A DNA stretch of 64,000 bases from Blepharisma stoltei (taxonomy: Eukaryota > Ciliophora > Heterotrichea > Heterotrichida > Blepharismidae), in NCBI GenBank assembly GCA_914767885.1, contig CAJZBQ010000013.1, positions 620,001 through 684,000 of the forward strand, in the 5' to 3' direction. Of the stretch, positions 34,400 through 45,669 are shown one piece after another. The number at the start of each line of letters is the position of its first letter. Position 1 is the stretch's first letter. Position numbers and translations under genes: made by a program. The notes under the pieces are model-generated. The model was not told the DNA's origin. It was given only the letters and a program-made list of their open reading frames with translations, and ran no database searches.

Positions 34400-37300
34400 A
34401 TGTCAGAAGATATTGAGACTAAAAGAATCATTTACTCAAATGGAAATGAAGTCAATAAGATCAAAAGGTTTCCTACCAATTATGTATCCACCACAAAATA
34501 CAATGTCATAACCTTTGTCCCAAAATGCCTTTTTGAGCAGTTCAAAAAAGTCGCAAACATCTACTTTTTAGTCGCAGCAGTCTTACAGTCAATTCCTATA
34601 ATTTCCCCTCTAAGCCCTATAAGTGCAATCGCCCCTTTAGGCTTTGTCCTTTGTGTAGCAATGCTCAGAGAAGGACTTGAGGACTATTTTAGGTATAAGT
34701 CCGACAAAGAAACGAACTCGATCCCTGTCAACATTTAAACCTTCCATAATTAATGCTTACCCCTTTTTATTATTTTAGAAAGGTCTCTATTATTTATAGC
34801 AAATAACTTTCAATGCCTAATTTCTCAAGAGAACTCATATGAGAAAGAGATATATAGATGGGAGTTTTGTCCAAATGAGGTGTGCACAGATCCAAGTTGG
34901 ACAAATTGTTATGGTCAAAAAAGACGAGCCCATTCCTTGCGATTTAATAATGCTTGCAAACTCCAATGAAAACTCTGTTGCTTTCATAGAAACATCAACT
35001 CTTGATGGAGAAAAAGCATTGAAGCCAAGACAGTCATTTCCAAAAACGAAAAATTTAATAAATGATAAAGATTTCATACGGTTTTTCAATGTAATTGAAT
35101 GCGACCCACCGAATCCAAGGATTTATCATTTCAATGGAACTATTAGCTATGGAAAGAAGAAGAAGCCAGTCGACAAAAATCATTTGCTATTAGGCGGAGC
35201 ATTTTTACGAAATACAAGTTGGGCGATAGGTGTGGTTGTATATACAGGAAGAGAAACCAAATTGAGACAAAATTTAATGTCAAGAGCTTTCAAACAGAGC
35301 AGAATCGATAAAAAGGTAAACTTATACATTTGCTATATATTATTCGTACATTACATATGTTTTAGGCATGAGTAAGCCCATCATTTTAAGTCAAATCTAG
35401 AGATTTGCGGGCAATTCCAGCACCAAAAAGGTGCTGATGACACCAAAATGGTGAGAAATTCCAAAACAGCATTTTACTTTGAGTGGCCATAAGCCACGCA
35501 CGTGACGCATTGCCTTACCTATAACTTGACTCCTGCATGTGTTCCGCATAAGGGTCATCTCACCCTCCTCGGGTGTATCAAGCGGGCGGGTCAGAATATC
35601 TTACACTATGCGATAAGCCATATTTGGCATTTATGGAAAAAAGTGTATCAGATAAAGCAGAATCCCATAATAATAAAATTCGCAAAGGGGAAAGGCTTTA
35701 AGAAGAAAACCTAGCCATTTTATTATGATATATATTATTCTTGCAATTTTTCTTTTGCATTACTTGCGCAATCTGCAGTGGCATATGGGTAGACGAAAAA
35801 ATGAACGAGCATCGATATCTCCATGGCCGAGACTATCCTTCAATTCTAGAAGGAACCTTTTCTTATTTCACCTATTTTTTACTATTAAACACCATGATTC
35901 CTATATCATTGATTGTTTCATTAGAATTTCTTAAGGTCGCCCAAGGGTTTTTTATGGAAAGAGACGTTGAAATGTACAGCTCTTTACGAGACAGAACCTG
36001 CAAGGTCTCTTCTTATAGCTTAAATGAAGAATTAGGAATGATCCAGCACATTTTTTCTGATAAAACAGGAACTCTGACTCAGAATCGCATGGAATTTAAA
36101 TTCTGTTCCGTTGGCAACAAAATGTACGGCGAGTTTAGGTCATTGGCTGACAAAGAATTTTCAGTGACTTCTACATATTCTACAAGAGAGATTAGGTTTT
36201 CATTTAATACAAAAGATATTGTAAATGACTCGTTTTCGCATAAAGGCAACGAGAAGTTGGAATTCCCACTTCCAATCAAATTTAACGAAAAAATGATAAC
36301 TTTTCAAACCCAAAGAGAAGTTCTTGATCATTTTTTACGATGCTTACTCCCCATTCCGTGCGCAAACAAAATTATTGGAAAAATCTCTATTTTTTCGGTA
36401 AAAACCCACTCTCCATAAGCAAAAAAATTATGAAAAACTATTTTGATATATAAGTGATAATTAGTATAATGAAATCTCTAGCTAATTCTGTTTAACTTTA
36501 AACAACTTGGATTTAAAAAACATGAAAAAAAAACCCTGTGAGTGAACAAAATATTTTTTGTTCTCTCATGGAGGGGGAAGGATTTAGCACTATGCCATGA
36601 ATGCTTGATTGAGACAAATGAAGGCGGAGAAATTAATTATATTGGCCAAAGTCCTGATGAAATCGCATTAGTTGATGCTGTTAGACATGTAGGGTTCAGA
36701 TGTGGCAAAATAAAAGATGACTCGATCCAGCTTGATATTTTACCCTTTGGATTAGACCAGCAGGAAATTAGGGAATATTATGAAAAATACTGCATTTTAG
36801 AATTTGATTCTAATAGAAAAAGAAACTCAGTTATTGTGAGGGACTTGAAGACAAACTTGATATTTCTATTCACGAAGGGTGCAGACAATATAATTAAAAA
36901 TAGGCTTGATCCAAGTAATTCACAAGAGTATATAGCAAAAATCAATCAGGATTTAGAAACGTTTGCAAAGAGAGGCTACAGAACGTTATTATTTGCTTTC
37001 AAAATTATCAAAGAACAAGATTTTTTAATTTGAAAAGAAAAATACGATGAAGCATGCACAGCAATTGAAAATCGCAATCAAAAAATTGCTGATATAGCTG
37101 AAGAAATTGAAACTGATCTATTTTTACTAGGCTGCACTGCAGTAGAAGATGCTCTGCAAGAAGAAGTTCCACAAACAATTAATGCCCTGCTAGAAGCTGG
37201 GATCAAAATTTGGATGCTGACAGGTGACAAGCTCGAAACTGCAGAAAATATTGGCAGAACTTGTGAGCTATTTGATGACAATATGCTTGTTGAAAGATGT

Positions 37301-39287
37301 CCTGGATTCAAACTAGAAGCTTGCTGTGAAATTTTAAAAAATATCCTGGAAATTTTTAATTCAGCTGATCAAAATAGTAAGGCATTAATTATAGAAGGTC
37401 ACGCCTTAGAATATGTGCTCTATAATCCAAATGATCCACATTCAGTCAGAAAATACCCAGAAATCACTGAAAGCTCTGAGCGCGCAGAGATAGCCAAAAA
37501 CATAAAAAAATTATTTTTAAAAATTGCAGAAAAATGCAAAACAGTAATTTGCTGCCGTGTGACTCCTGGTCAAAAGCAAGAAATCGTAAAATTAATGAAG
37601 CATGAAACGGGGGTAACCACTTTAGCAATAGGAGATGGAGCCAATGATGTTTCTATGATATTAGAAGCACATGTTGGGATTGGAATATATGGAGAAGAAG
37701 GAATGCAAGCAGTCCAAGCTAGTGATTATGCAATTGGGGAATTTAAATACCTATGGGAGCTGTTACTTGTGCACGGAAGGTTTAATTATATAAGAGAAAG
37801 TGAAATGATCATGTATTTTTTTTATAAAAATTTGGTATTTACAATATGGCCCAAGCATCTTTGTTACTTGGGCTCTCCGATCTTTCCCGACAGAAAAGAG
37901 CGGAGTTGGCCTAGCGAACTAAAAGTTTGACCAGCTTCCCAAATGGCAGAAAGCTCCCATCATGTTTTTCTGTCACTTGAGGAGTTGGTGGCCAACATTG
38001 CCTGGCTCGATCAATTCTCCTCTTTCCCGTCGTGAAAGATGGGAAACCCCCAACCATAAGGCGCTTGGGCTATACCTCAGTTTTTCTTTGCATTTTATTG
38101 TGCATATAGTGGACAAACTGTTTATGACGATTGGTATATTTCGTTGTATAACACAATATTTACGGCTTTACCTTTAATGGTAAAAGCATTGTTTGAAAAA
38201 GATATAGTTGTTCCTCAAAGAACTGAATCACAAGCTTCTGGAGGAGATTTATTAGCTATTAGGAAATATTTGCCACTTTTATACTGTGACGGGAGATGCA
38301 ATCGAGTATTTACAAATAAAAATTTCTTATGGTGGATGTTTTTAGGATTTTTCCACTCGTCAATTATTTTCTTTATACCGCTTTTGGCTATTCAAGAAGG
38401 GATAATGAATTATAAAGGGGATAATTATGATATCTGGTCATTTTCTGTGATATCTTTTTCCTGTGTAGTATTTGTGGTAAATTTAAAGCTGCTTCTAACT
38501 ACAAGATTATGAAATAAATTCCACTCTGCAGCTATGCTTGGGACTAGTATATTCTTATATGTTCTTTTCATGCTCATTTATGATAATTTGACACCACTTC
38601 AAGCCCGAGACACAGTTCTTGAAGTGCTTACAAGCCCTGTCTTGTATTTTTCTATCATCCTTACAGCTTCATATATTTTTATTTTTGATGGGAGCTCCAA
38701 AATAAAATGGCATTCGGATCGAGAGAAATTAGCTTTGCTAATTTTCTCTCCCTCATGGAATTTTATTTATAGGGTTAGGTTTTCACTCGAGAACTTCTGG
38801 ACAGCAATAGCGGTTTAACTCTGGGGATAACCAGAGGAACCACTCCTCAGTCCACTCAAAATTTCGGGCTTTTACCTATCAGGACATCCCCACGGGAGGA
38901 TGACCCTTAGGCGGAACACGCGCAGGAGCTGAGTCGAGCGACAAGGGCGACGGCAACGCGCCGGGTGAGACGTGCAGCAGGGCTGGTGAAGCAGGAGTTG
39001 ATAGAAGGCTTGGACGGGGCTGACCCGTGCCAAGATGGCTCGCCTACGTCATCAGTTTTGCCATAGGCCCTTTTGGGCTGCGGCACTAGACACCTTAAAC
39101 ACCAGATAATTAAGTAAGTAAGTAAGATGGGAGCTCCCATATTTTAAGACGGCTCTTAAAGCCAACTGACAGTGAAGTGCTGCTAGACTATTCGACAGCT
39201 ATCAAGCAAGAAAAAGTTCACAATACCTTAACATATAAAAAGCTCCCTCCAAGCACTCCAAGCTTTTCATCTTCAAGTAGCACTTAA
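34400..39287 (+). CDS. P4-type ATPase (phospholipid flippase), five inserts
   Basis: 1156 aa after removing 34736-34850, 35346-35728 plus one repeat, 36345-36584, 37845-38072 and 38699-39125 plus one repeat; every junction keeps the frame (3471 nt). Visible motifs: the start RIIYSNG and FVPKCLFEQFKKVANIYFL; actuator DGEKALK (about residues 175-185); phosphorylation site FSDKTGTLTQN (catalytic Asp); CHECL and GQSPDEIALV; LTGDKLETAENI; hinge GDGANDVSMI; and QFFFAFYCAYSGQT of the C-terminal membrane domain. TGA is Trp in two places. P4-ATPases move aminophospholipids to the cytosolic leaflet. The actuator motif has DGEKAL where animals have DGETNL, a variation worth noting. Stop TAA at 39285-39287 lies inside the duplication of R7. 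Confidence 0.93.
34736..34850. other. TA-bounded IES in P4-ATPase (115 bp)
   Basis: AT-rich, with stops. Joining TA (34736-34737, 34851-34852) gives PVNIYIDGSFVQMRC, which matches the family here. No terminal inverted repeat seen. Confidence 0.75.
35346..35728 (-). mobile_element. Retroelement-like insertion in P4-ATPase exon (R5)
   Basis: 383 bp between perfect 12-bp repeats TATATATTATTC (35334-35345, 35729-35740). On the minus strand it begins AATAAAATGGC like other copies. Its interior is GC-rich. Removing it with one repeat restores NLYICYILFLQFFFCITC in frame. Confidence 0.82.
36345..36584. mobile_element. MITE in P4-ATPase exon (240 bp)
   Basis: TTA-bounded, inverted orientation. Ends TTACTCCCCATTCCGTGCGC and CTCATGGAGGGGGAAGGATT; core ATATAAGTGATAATTAGTAT is the inverse of the family core. 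Joining gives FLRCLALCHECLIE, a conserved P4 motif. Confidence 0.92.
37845..38072. mobile_element. Palindromic-end IES in P4-ATPase exon (228 bp)
   Basis: TA-bounded with ends TATGGCCCAAGC and GCTTGGGCTATA; GC-rich. Joining gives FTIPQFFFAFYCAYSG, the conserved family motif, so the boundary is precise to the base. Confidence 0.92.
38699..39125 (+). mobile_element. Retroelement in P4-ATPase exon with non-TA duplication (R6)
   Basis: 427 bp between perfect 12-bp repeats GATGGGAGCTCC (38687-38698, 39126-39137). Starts AAAATAAAATGGC, ends in TAAG repeats. Removing it with one repeat gives FDGSSHILRRLLKPTDSE in frame to the natural stop; without removal the protein ends 39 residues into the element. 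The duplication contains no TA. Confidence 0.88.
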
Positions 39288-39294
39288 TTTACCA

Positions 39295-39870
39295 TTACCA
39301 TTAGCATTAGCATTAACATTAACTAATATTATAAAGAGGCCCCGTCATAATAGCTAGGATTTCCCCGCTCTACCTTCACCATTCACGCTTCACCAGGTTG
39401 ATCACCACCGATCGATCACGACCTTCAAGGTGTTGCTCCTACTGGACGAGGATCTGCACCCGCTACCCATAGTTGGATAAGTTACGCCACCCCAGCAGTA
39501 CCGAAAATTTGAAAAACAAATTTTCTGGTAGGACTGCCGGCTAAGATGGAAATCCAAAGCCTGGGACGTAACGCCCAGTTTCACGCTAGGGAGAGTTGCC
39601 CGATTGATCAGGAGGTACCTTCCTGATGCTGCTGAGCTTCCCTTTCCAACATTGGAAACCATCTCCCCTGAGGCAAAACCATTGGTGTCCGAATGAGCTC
39701 CGGATTGACCAAATTCGGCATTGCGCTCCACTGTGTCAAGGTAAAATCTAGCCGGATATACACCTGAGCGCCTATTTTCCTTCCACAAGGTCCCCGGGTT
39801 CTAGCAGACTCCCGGCTACAGGTGTTGAGAAAAAGAGCTGGTTCGCCGTCGCCCATTTTAATGTATATAT
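39295..39870 (-). mobile_element. Family A retroelement at the P4-ATPase stop codon (R7)
   Basis: 576 bp between perfect 15-bp repeats GCACTTAATTTACCA (39280-39294, 39871-39885). In minus orientation it starts ACATTAAAATGGGCG and ends in ATTAGC/ATTAAC repeats seen at the left. The ATPase stop lies in the left duplication, so the insertion leaves the protein intact but replaces its 3' untranslated region. Confidence 0.88.
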
Positions 39871-39885
39871 GCACTTAATTTACCA

Positions 39886-40287
39886 AATTCTGTAAATCTG
39901 TAAGTAATAAAATGATAAGGCCTTAATTCTGATATATAGATTGAAATTAAAACTCCTTTTTGATTTTTAAATATTTATTATGCACATTAAGAGGGAAGAC
40001 GAATTCATTTTCCTATATCCCTAAACTTCAAAATGCATAATTAATTAGTTTACTGAAATTTGTTATGCATTAGAGCAAGCATAAATGAGATTTAGATAAT
40101 ATTAATATAAAATTAATGCATAGTTTAATATTTGGTTAATAAATTTGATAAACCTTAGAGCTTAGATAAAATTGCAACTTACTGGTACAGCTTATCTTTC
40201 GAATTAGAGCCCAAAGATCACATTTGGGTTATTGCTAGGGACAAGGTTTTTTTTTTAGAAGCAAACGGTTTTATGGTTTATATATAA
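39886..40287. other. AT-rich spacer, nothing recognised
   Basis: Upstream region of the 40288 gene. Confidence 0.4.
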
Positions 40288-41181
40288 ATGGAAGCCAAAA
40301 TCAACCTCAACATAGGAGAACTCCCAAGCCAGCCTGGCATTGAAAGCTATATTGAAATCGCCTCTGGAGAAAATTCTATAGCTCAAGCAAAAGAAAGAGC
40401 ATCTGCTGAAGTTGGATCTGACATTAATTCTTACAATCTATACGCTGTTATAGGCTGTTCTTCAGCTGAAGGAGCTGAATGTGTGAAAACATATTTGTCG
40501 AATGAATGGAATAATTTTTGGGCAAGATATAAGGATGATTATACATTTGGCAAATTTTTTAGCTCTTTTATTGGATGCAATCCAGCACAGGATATTAATG
40601 TTAATGGTACCTCAGTTATAATCCATGGACTATCAAGCAAAATTGAATTGGAAAACTCAAATGAAGAAGAAAAAGTCGGTTCATATGATCAGACAATTCT
40701 TATTGATATAAACACAGGCCAAGAAATTAGAACTATTCTTAGAGGGGAAAATCCTATTGTGGATGCTTTCGATGCTCTAAAACTAAAAATTTCTTTTTAT
40801 CGGTCATCTTTTATCCCAGAAGATTTTTGAAATCACCCTGCCTGCAATCGTCGAAATCGGGAGAGCAATGAATTTAGATTTTTTAAAACCCTCCTCACTA
40901 TATTAAAAAGTGGAGATCTAGAATTAAATTTCAAATCTGCAAGGGAGTTACCTGAGTTTGTCAAAGAAGAAGCTAAAAGCATTTCTGAAAGTTTCTTTTT
41001 TAGTGGAATGATGCACATTGTATTTTCTGATTGTTTGTACTTTTTAGGAGAATATTCTGAGCACACTACAGGCGAATTTTATGGCTTTTTATCAACTGAT
41101 AGTCGATTCACAAAGGTTAAGGTTAAAGCTCCTGGGCTTTTTTGCATTCAGCCTATTAAATACAACAATCATCCAAATTAA
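40288..41181 (+). CDS. Uncharacterised 297-aa protein
   Basis: ATG at 40288, TAA at 41179-41181, with TGA as Trp at 40828-40830 (EDFWNHP). Mixed alpha and beta globular character without signal peptide or membrane segment. The N-terminal part has LYAVIGCSSAEG and the middle YDQTILIDINTGQEIR. No family recognised. The codon composition and uninterrupted frame across TGA make it a real gene. Confidence 0.78.
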
Positions 41182-41392
41182 AATAGCCATATTCAAATAA
41201 TAAAATTGATAACTTTTCCAGCTTAATATTTTTTCTTAGATAGAATTTCTTTGCACCCTCATATAATTATTTCTATTTTCCAAAAAAAGTTGTTTATAAT
41301 ATTTTCATATTTAGCAAAGCAATCTACAGAGCACCAACTATATTTTCATTTAAAAACTAATTTTTTCATTTGATCGAATAAATTGAACACTA

Positions 41393-41935
41393 GCTCTCCC
41401 TTCAGTGGGCAAGCAAAACATCTCGCTCATGAAGGGACTTGATTTTTTTTATAGTAAATTATAAAAAAATTACAAAAATATGAAAGTAAAAATTAATTTA
41501 TTTTATTATTACTACACTAATTTAACGCTGATTTCGAGCATTTCTCTCTTTTTTCTTCATTATTGAATTAATAAAATCCTTTATCAAAGTATCTATTTCC
41601 TCCATTTCTTCTCTATGTTCATTTTCCTATCAATTCCAGAATTTTTCTGTGTAAAGCACAATTTCATGAATTTTAAATCTTCTCCAAATAATTTCATCTA
41701 AAATTCCAACTTTTTCAATTCCTTTCATAAATTCAACCCTAAAATCTTCATATACAAAACAGTCATCTATTAAATGCTTCTCATCCTCTAAATTTAATTT
41801 ATAAAATTTATGATGTTTAAAATTTAACAGAATTTCATCATTGATATATCAAAATATTTTTTCTATAAGAAATTTTATACAAACAATTTTTGTTCATATT
41901 AAAATAAATTTTTTTAGGGGATGAAACTGTCAAAA
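41393..41935. mobile_element. Degenerate MITE-like element holding an open frame
   Basis: The left end TAGCTCTCCCTTCAGTGGGC and the motif CTCATGAAGGG near 41430 resemble the MITE family; a possible right end is TTAGGGGATG near 41930. The interior differs from other copies and holds the minus-strand frame described separately. Boundaries approximate. Confidence 0.4.
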
Positions 41936-41941
41936 TCTTAA
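41522..41941 (-). pseudogene. Open frame with one in-frame TAG, unknown
   Basis: With TGA as Trp a minus-strand frame of about 139 codons runs from about 41938 to TAA at 41522-41524, broken by one TAG at 41627-41629. The residues look protein-like (LEDEKHLIDDCFVYEDF, GILDEIIWRRFKIHE, ending KKKERNARNQR). No start codon is obvious. It may be a decayed gene, an exon joined elsewhere, or cargo of the surrounding MITE-like element. Confidence 0.35.
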
Positions 41942-42381
41942 CTTAATTAATTTTAGTTCAATGGTTGTCGTGTAAGGTTGTTTTTCCCAATCTGATCCAA
42001 GCTTGTAGTCTGACAAAGCATTTGCGCTAGTTCGATCGCTCCAGCAGCCTTCTCAAGTCTCCAAGATGGCTACATCTCCTTGAGTCTCCACTAGCTCGGA
42101 CTTGCACACAGTATTTCTACCAGTCTTCAAGTTATTGCATTCTGGCCAGCTTTCGGTTTGATGCGAATATTTAATAATATTGTAACTGTCAAATATTGCT
42201 AAAAGAATTGCTACAAGATCGATATTTATGTCAAGTTAAAAAAATTTTCCAGATTCTTAGGAAACCTTGCTGATCATGCTATGCTAGATATTTTCGATTC
42301 AGCTGGAAGATTACTTTGGAGCTCAAATCACATACACTCAGCCCTCTGCATGCACTTTCAGACTAAATAATTAATTTTATT
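41936..42381. other. Spacer with a GC-rich segment (41960-42170)
   Basis: The GC-rich part contains CTCCAAGATGGCTACATCTCC and similar; it resembles decayed retroelement sequence but I see no duplication. Confidence 0.35.
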
Positions 42382-42510
42382 TATTCCCCCTCCATTAATA
42401 ATTGCCAAATAGCATAAAAAGTTTTTATATTAAAATGTTTTTTATACTAACGGGGTTCTTGGCCAAAATAGGGATTTTTCCAATGAGTTTGTCGCTCACA
42501 GAGGAGAAGT
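42382..42510. mobile_element. Short MITE copy upstream of the MORN gene
   Basis: TA-bounded; ends TATTCCCCCTCCATTAA and GTCGCTCACAGAGGAGAAG, with the CCAAAATAGGGATTTTTCCA internal block of the family. About 120 bp before the MORN start. Confidence 0.7.
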
Positions 42511-42632
42511 TATAAATATCAAAAATATTTTTATCTTCAATAAATAATACCTTCTTTACGTACCTAAAAAAGAAATTCATAACTTTTATCACTTGAATAT
42601 TTTATGTATATTAAAAAAACTCTCAACAAGTC

Positions 42633-43736
42633 ATGGGTGGAAAATGTTCATGTTTTAAAGATCAACCTACAGAAGACAATCAGCTGACAATTTACAAAGA
42701 AGTCCACACATCTCAATCCAAGCAAGAGCAAGGCTTTTCCCATGATTTCTCAACTTCTATAATAAATCAATTACCCATCGATACTCCTTCTCTAATAAAG
42801 CTTCAAGCAATTCTTCGTGGTTATATCGACCGGATGCTTTTAAAGGACGCCAGAATCGCTTCTCCTTCTTTTCAGATGATGTCATCTTTTTCTCCTCACC
42901 CACGAACCTCTTTGCATGAAATTGAAGGGGAAATTCCATCCTACGCCAATGCAAGTACAATAGCTGCATGTAGAAAATTAGGGCCTTTTATATATGACTA
43001 CTCTTTAAACGATGGAGTAGCAGTTTTTACAAAAGGGCCAGTCCAGCTGGAAAATGGAGCCGTTTATATTGGAGATTGAAATGAAAAGTTCGAAAGGCAC
43101 GGTAAAGGGGTTCAGATATGAAATGATGGGAGCAAATATGAAGGCTATTGGAAAAACGATCGAGCCAATGGGAAAGGAAGGCTAATTCACGGAGATGGAG
43201 ATGTGTATGAAGGGGAGTGAATGGACGACAAGGCCCATGGGCATGGGGTCTATACACATACAGATGGAGGAAAATATGTAGGGCTGTGAGAAAATGATAA
43301 GCAGCATGGGAAAGGAGTTGAAGAATGACCAGATGGAAGCAAATATGAAGGAGGATATATTGGTGGCAAAAAGCATGGAAAAGGCAAATTTAAATGGGCA
43401 GATGGAAGCACTTATGATGGAGATTTTATTAATAACAATATTCATGGCTCAGGCACTTATTGCTGAAGCGACGGAAGAAAATATATAGGAGACTGGCTCA
43501 ACAACAAAATGGATGGGAAAGGGACTTTTACTTGGCCTGATGGAAGATGCTATATTGGAGACTATATTGATGACAAAAAGCAAGGCTTTGGAGTTTTTAC
43601 TTGACCTGATGGCAAAAAATATGAAGGCTCTTGGTTTAATGGAAAACAGCACGGAAAAGGAGTCTATATCTCATCAAATGGAGAAAAGAAAGAAGGAGAA
43701 TGGAAAGATGGAATTCGAGTAAAAACTGCATCATAA
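42633..43736 (+). CDS. MORN-repeat protein with IQ motif
   Basis: 367 aa. Seven TGA codons encode Trp at repeat positions, e.g. [28 protein letters not shown], where other copies of the same repeat use TGG; this gives internal proof of UGA=Trp. The N-terminus MGGKCSC is a likely acylation signal. Residues about 50-70 ([17 protein letters not shown]) form an IQ motif that could bind calmodulin. From residue about 125 there are nine or ten MORN repeats (GxxYEGxW..GxxHGKG). MORN proteins bind membranes or act as scaffolds at the cortex and cilia. Ends at TAA 43734-43736. Confidence 0.92.
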
Positions 43737-43935
43737 GTAACAATTTTATGACTTCGTAAAATAACTAAAAATTTTAAAAAAATGTTTCATGTATAAAAAA
43801 CTTTAATTTTAAAAAGTTTCCTCTATATATTTAATCACAAATAATCAATCTTTTCTCAACTATTTTTGGATTTTTTTCTCCAAATCGCAAAATAACTATC
43901 CATTAGCTAGGTTTCTTGTATAACATTTTTTGAGG

Positions 43936-44418
43936 ATGGACAATCGAGATTACTCAGCTGGAGATATGTCACCGGTTTCACCTTTTTCGAAATTTTGCTT
44001 AACTTCTTTACCATCAATAGGAGATTTCAGCATACGGGCGATAGAAGCTATGGACATTGAAAATGACGAAGAAATTAAACCTGAACAGCAAGAAACTCCT
44101 CCTATCCCTTGCGGCTGCCAAAGAACACACTGTTTAAAGCTTTATTGTGAGTGCTTTGCCAATAATAGATACTGCATAGGCTGCAATTGCCATAACTGCC
44201 ACAATTTGCCGGGTTTTGAGGTCCATAGAGAAGAAGCAATTAAACAAATTATTGAAAGAAATCCTGGAGCTTTTAGAGAGGATTTTAGTACTATTCAAAA
44301 ATCTTGTCATTGTAAGAGGTCGAATTGTGCTAAAAAGTATTGTGAATGCTATGAAGCTGGAAAACCTTGTTCGGCATTATGCAAATGTGAAGGATGCAAA
44401 AATATAGGCAATCAGTAA
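43936..44418 (+). CDS. CXC-domain (tesmin/TSO1, LIN54-like) protein
   Basis: 160 aa, ATG at 43936. Two cysteine-rich CXC repeats: PCGCQRTHCLKLYCECFANN (about residues 57-77) followed by CIGCNCHNCHN, and CHCKRSNCAKKYCECYEAGK followed by CKCEGCKN near the C-terminus, separated by a conserved-type linker (R.PGAF). This is the DNA-binding CRC domain of LIN54/tesmin, which recognises CHR elements at cell-cycle genes. It is short; little exists outside the domain. Likely nuclear. Confidence 0.93.
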   Translation: MDNRDYSAGDMSPVSPFSKFCLTSLPSIGDFSIRAIEAMDIENDEEIKPEQQETPPIPCGCQRTHCLKLYCECFANNRYCIGCNCHNCHNLPGFEVHREEAIKQIIERNPGAFREDFSTIQKSCHCKRSNCAKKYCECYEAGKPCSALCKCEGCKNIGNQ

Positions 44419-44699
44419 GAAACAAAATAGAAAGTGCAGATTTTAAATGAGAAAATTAAGTAATTTTTATGTTTATATAATTTCACTATAGCTTATTCAC
44501 CGAAGCTTCTCACCTTAAATTACCCCTCTCTTTTACTCCCACCTCTTAGCATGCCAAATTATTTTAAATAATTGAAAAGCCCTTTCAATTTTAAAATATT
44601 GGACAGTATAATTGTATAGGAATAAGAACATGATCCTAAACTATATTTAAGAAAAGTTTTTTTATTTATTGTTAAATGCAGGTTTGATAAAGTATAGTC

Positions 44700-44916
44700 A
44701 GGAACCGATATGTATCGGACAGGGCTGGGAGAATTCTGAGCAATTTCCGGAGTTGGTTCTCGACAAAGTTGATGACCAGACGGGAGTTAAATAAATAGGT
44801 CTGATATGAAGTATTTGTCAACTTCCCATATTGGCTCGTCATCTTTGTTGGAGAACTAACCCAAGAGTTGCTCAGAATTCTCACAGCCAGGCCAATCCAT
44901 ATCGGTTTCTGGGCTA
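44700..44916. mobile_element. Foldback element with about 75-bp inverted arms
   Basis: The left arm (44702-44780) AACCGATATG...GAATTCTGAGCAA and right arm (44838-44914) are inverted and about 80% alike over 75 bp. No coding. GC-rich relative to the flanks. Insertion in the spacer after the CXC gene. Confidence 0.7.
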
Positions 44917-45135
44917 TTTGAAAAATATCTTTAAAAATCCAAAAATTCATCATGCCCTATTAAATGGATATCGGCATATGCAGAGTCGCCCTTTAATTCT
45001 AATTTCCCGTAAATAATTCAAAATTTGCAAGGTTGATGCTTAGTTTGATCATATCCAGTTAAATTCCACATAATTAATAAAAATAAAGTAAGATACTGTT
45101 AATGCCCATACAATTTTGTAATTTATTTTTATATC

Positions 45136-45669
45136 TTACTCCCCCCATTCTTGATCGAAAGATTGACTGTAAAAATTCCTAAAAATTGGGTAGATTAACC
45201 ACCATCCTTGATCGAACGATTTCATATCATGCAAATTTTATATATTATAAAAATATATTAGTTATCAAAAGCTTGGAAGATGTACCTAATGAAGTTGCTT
45301 TCAGAGACTTTGAGACAGAAAGCTACGGAATCAACCATTTGAAGTGCTTTAGTCATCAACCTAGGCTTAAAAACTCAATAATCTAAAAAAATAGAGATTC
45401 TTTAAAATTTTAAATTTTTAATTCAAGAAGAAACAAATTAAATTTATACAGTTTAAAGGGGAATCAAATAATCAAAATATTAAAAATTGGTATTTTATGA
45501 AATTAATTCAATTTTTTGCTGTAAAAATAATTATTAAATACTTTTAGCCCTCTTATTTAAAAGTAAATAAAAATATATTTTTTTTATTTTATATATAAAA
45601 TTGTTTTTTCCAAAAAAACTTTTTATCGAACGATGGCGAACCGTTCGATCAAGGATGGTAGGGGAGAGT
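45136..45669. mobile_element. Second MITE family, CTTGATCGAACGA motif
   Basis: TTA-bounded. Ends TTACTCCCCCCATTCTTGAT and TCAAGGATGGTAGGGGAG; the motif recurs about 65 bp inside at the left (CCATCCTTGATCGAACGA) and as a hairpin at the right. The same layout as the GTGAGCGAAC family with different motif sequence. An open frame (45198-45386) lies inside. Confidence 0.7.

Noticed and set aside
39402-39874. Overlapping open frames on the minus strand
   Set aside because: They lie in retroelement R7, overlap in different frames and match no protein family.
42633-43736. MORN gene looks broken by several TGA codons
   Set aside because: Each TGA falls on a Trp position of the repeat, so the gene is intact under the UGA=Trp code.
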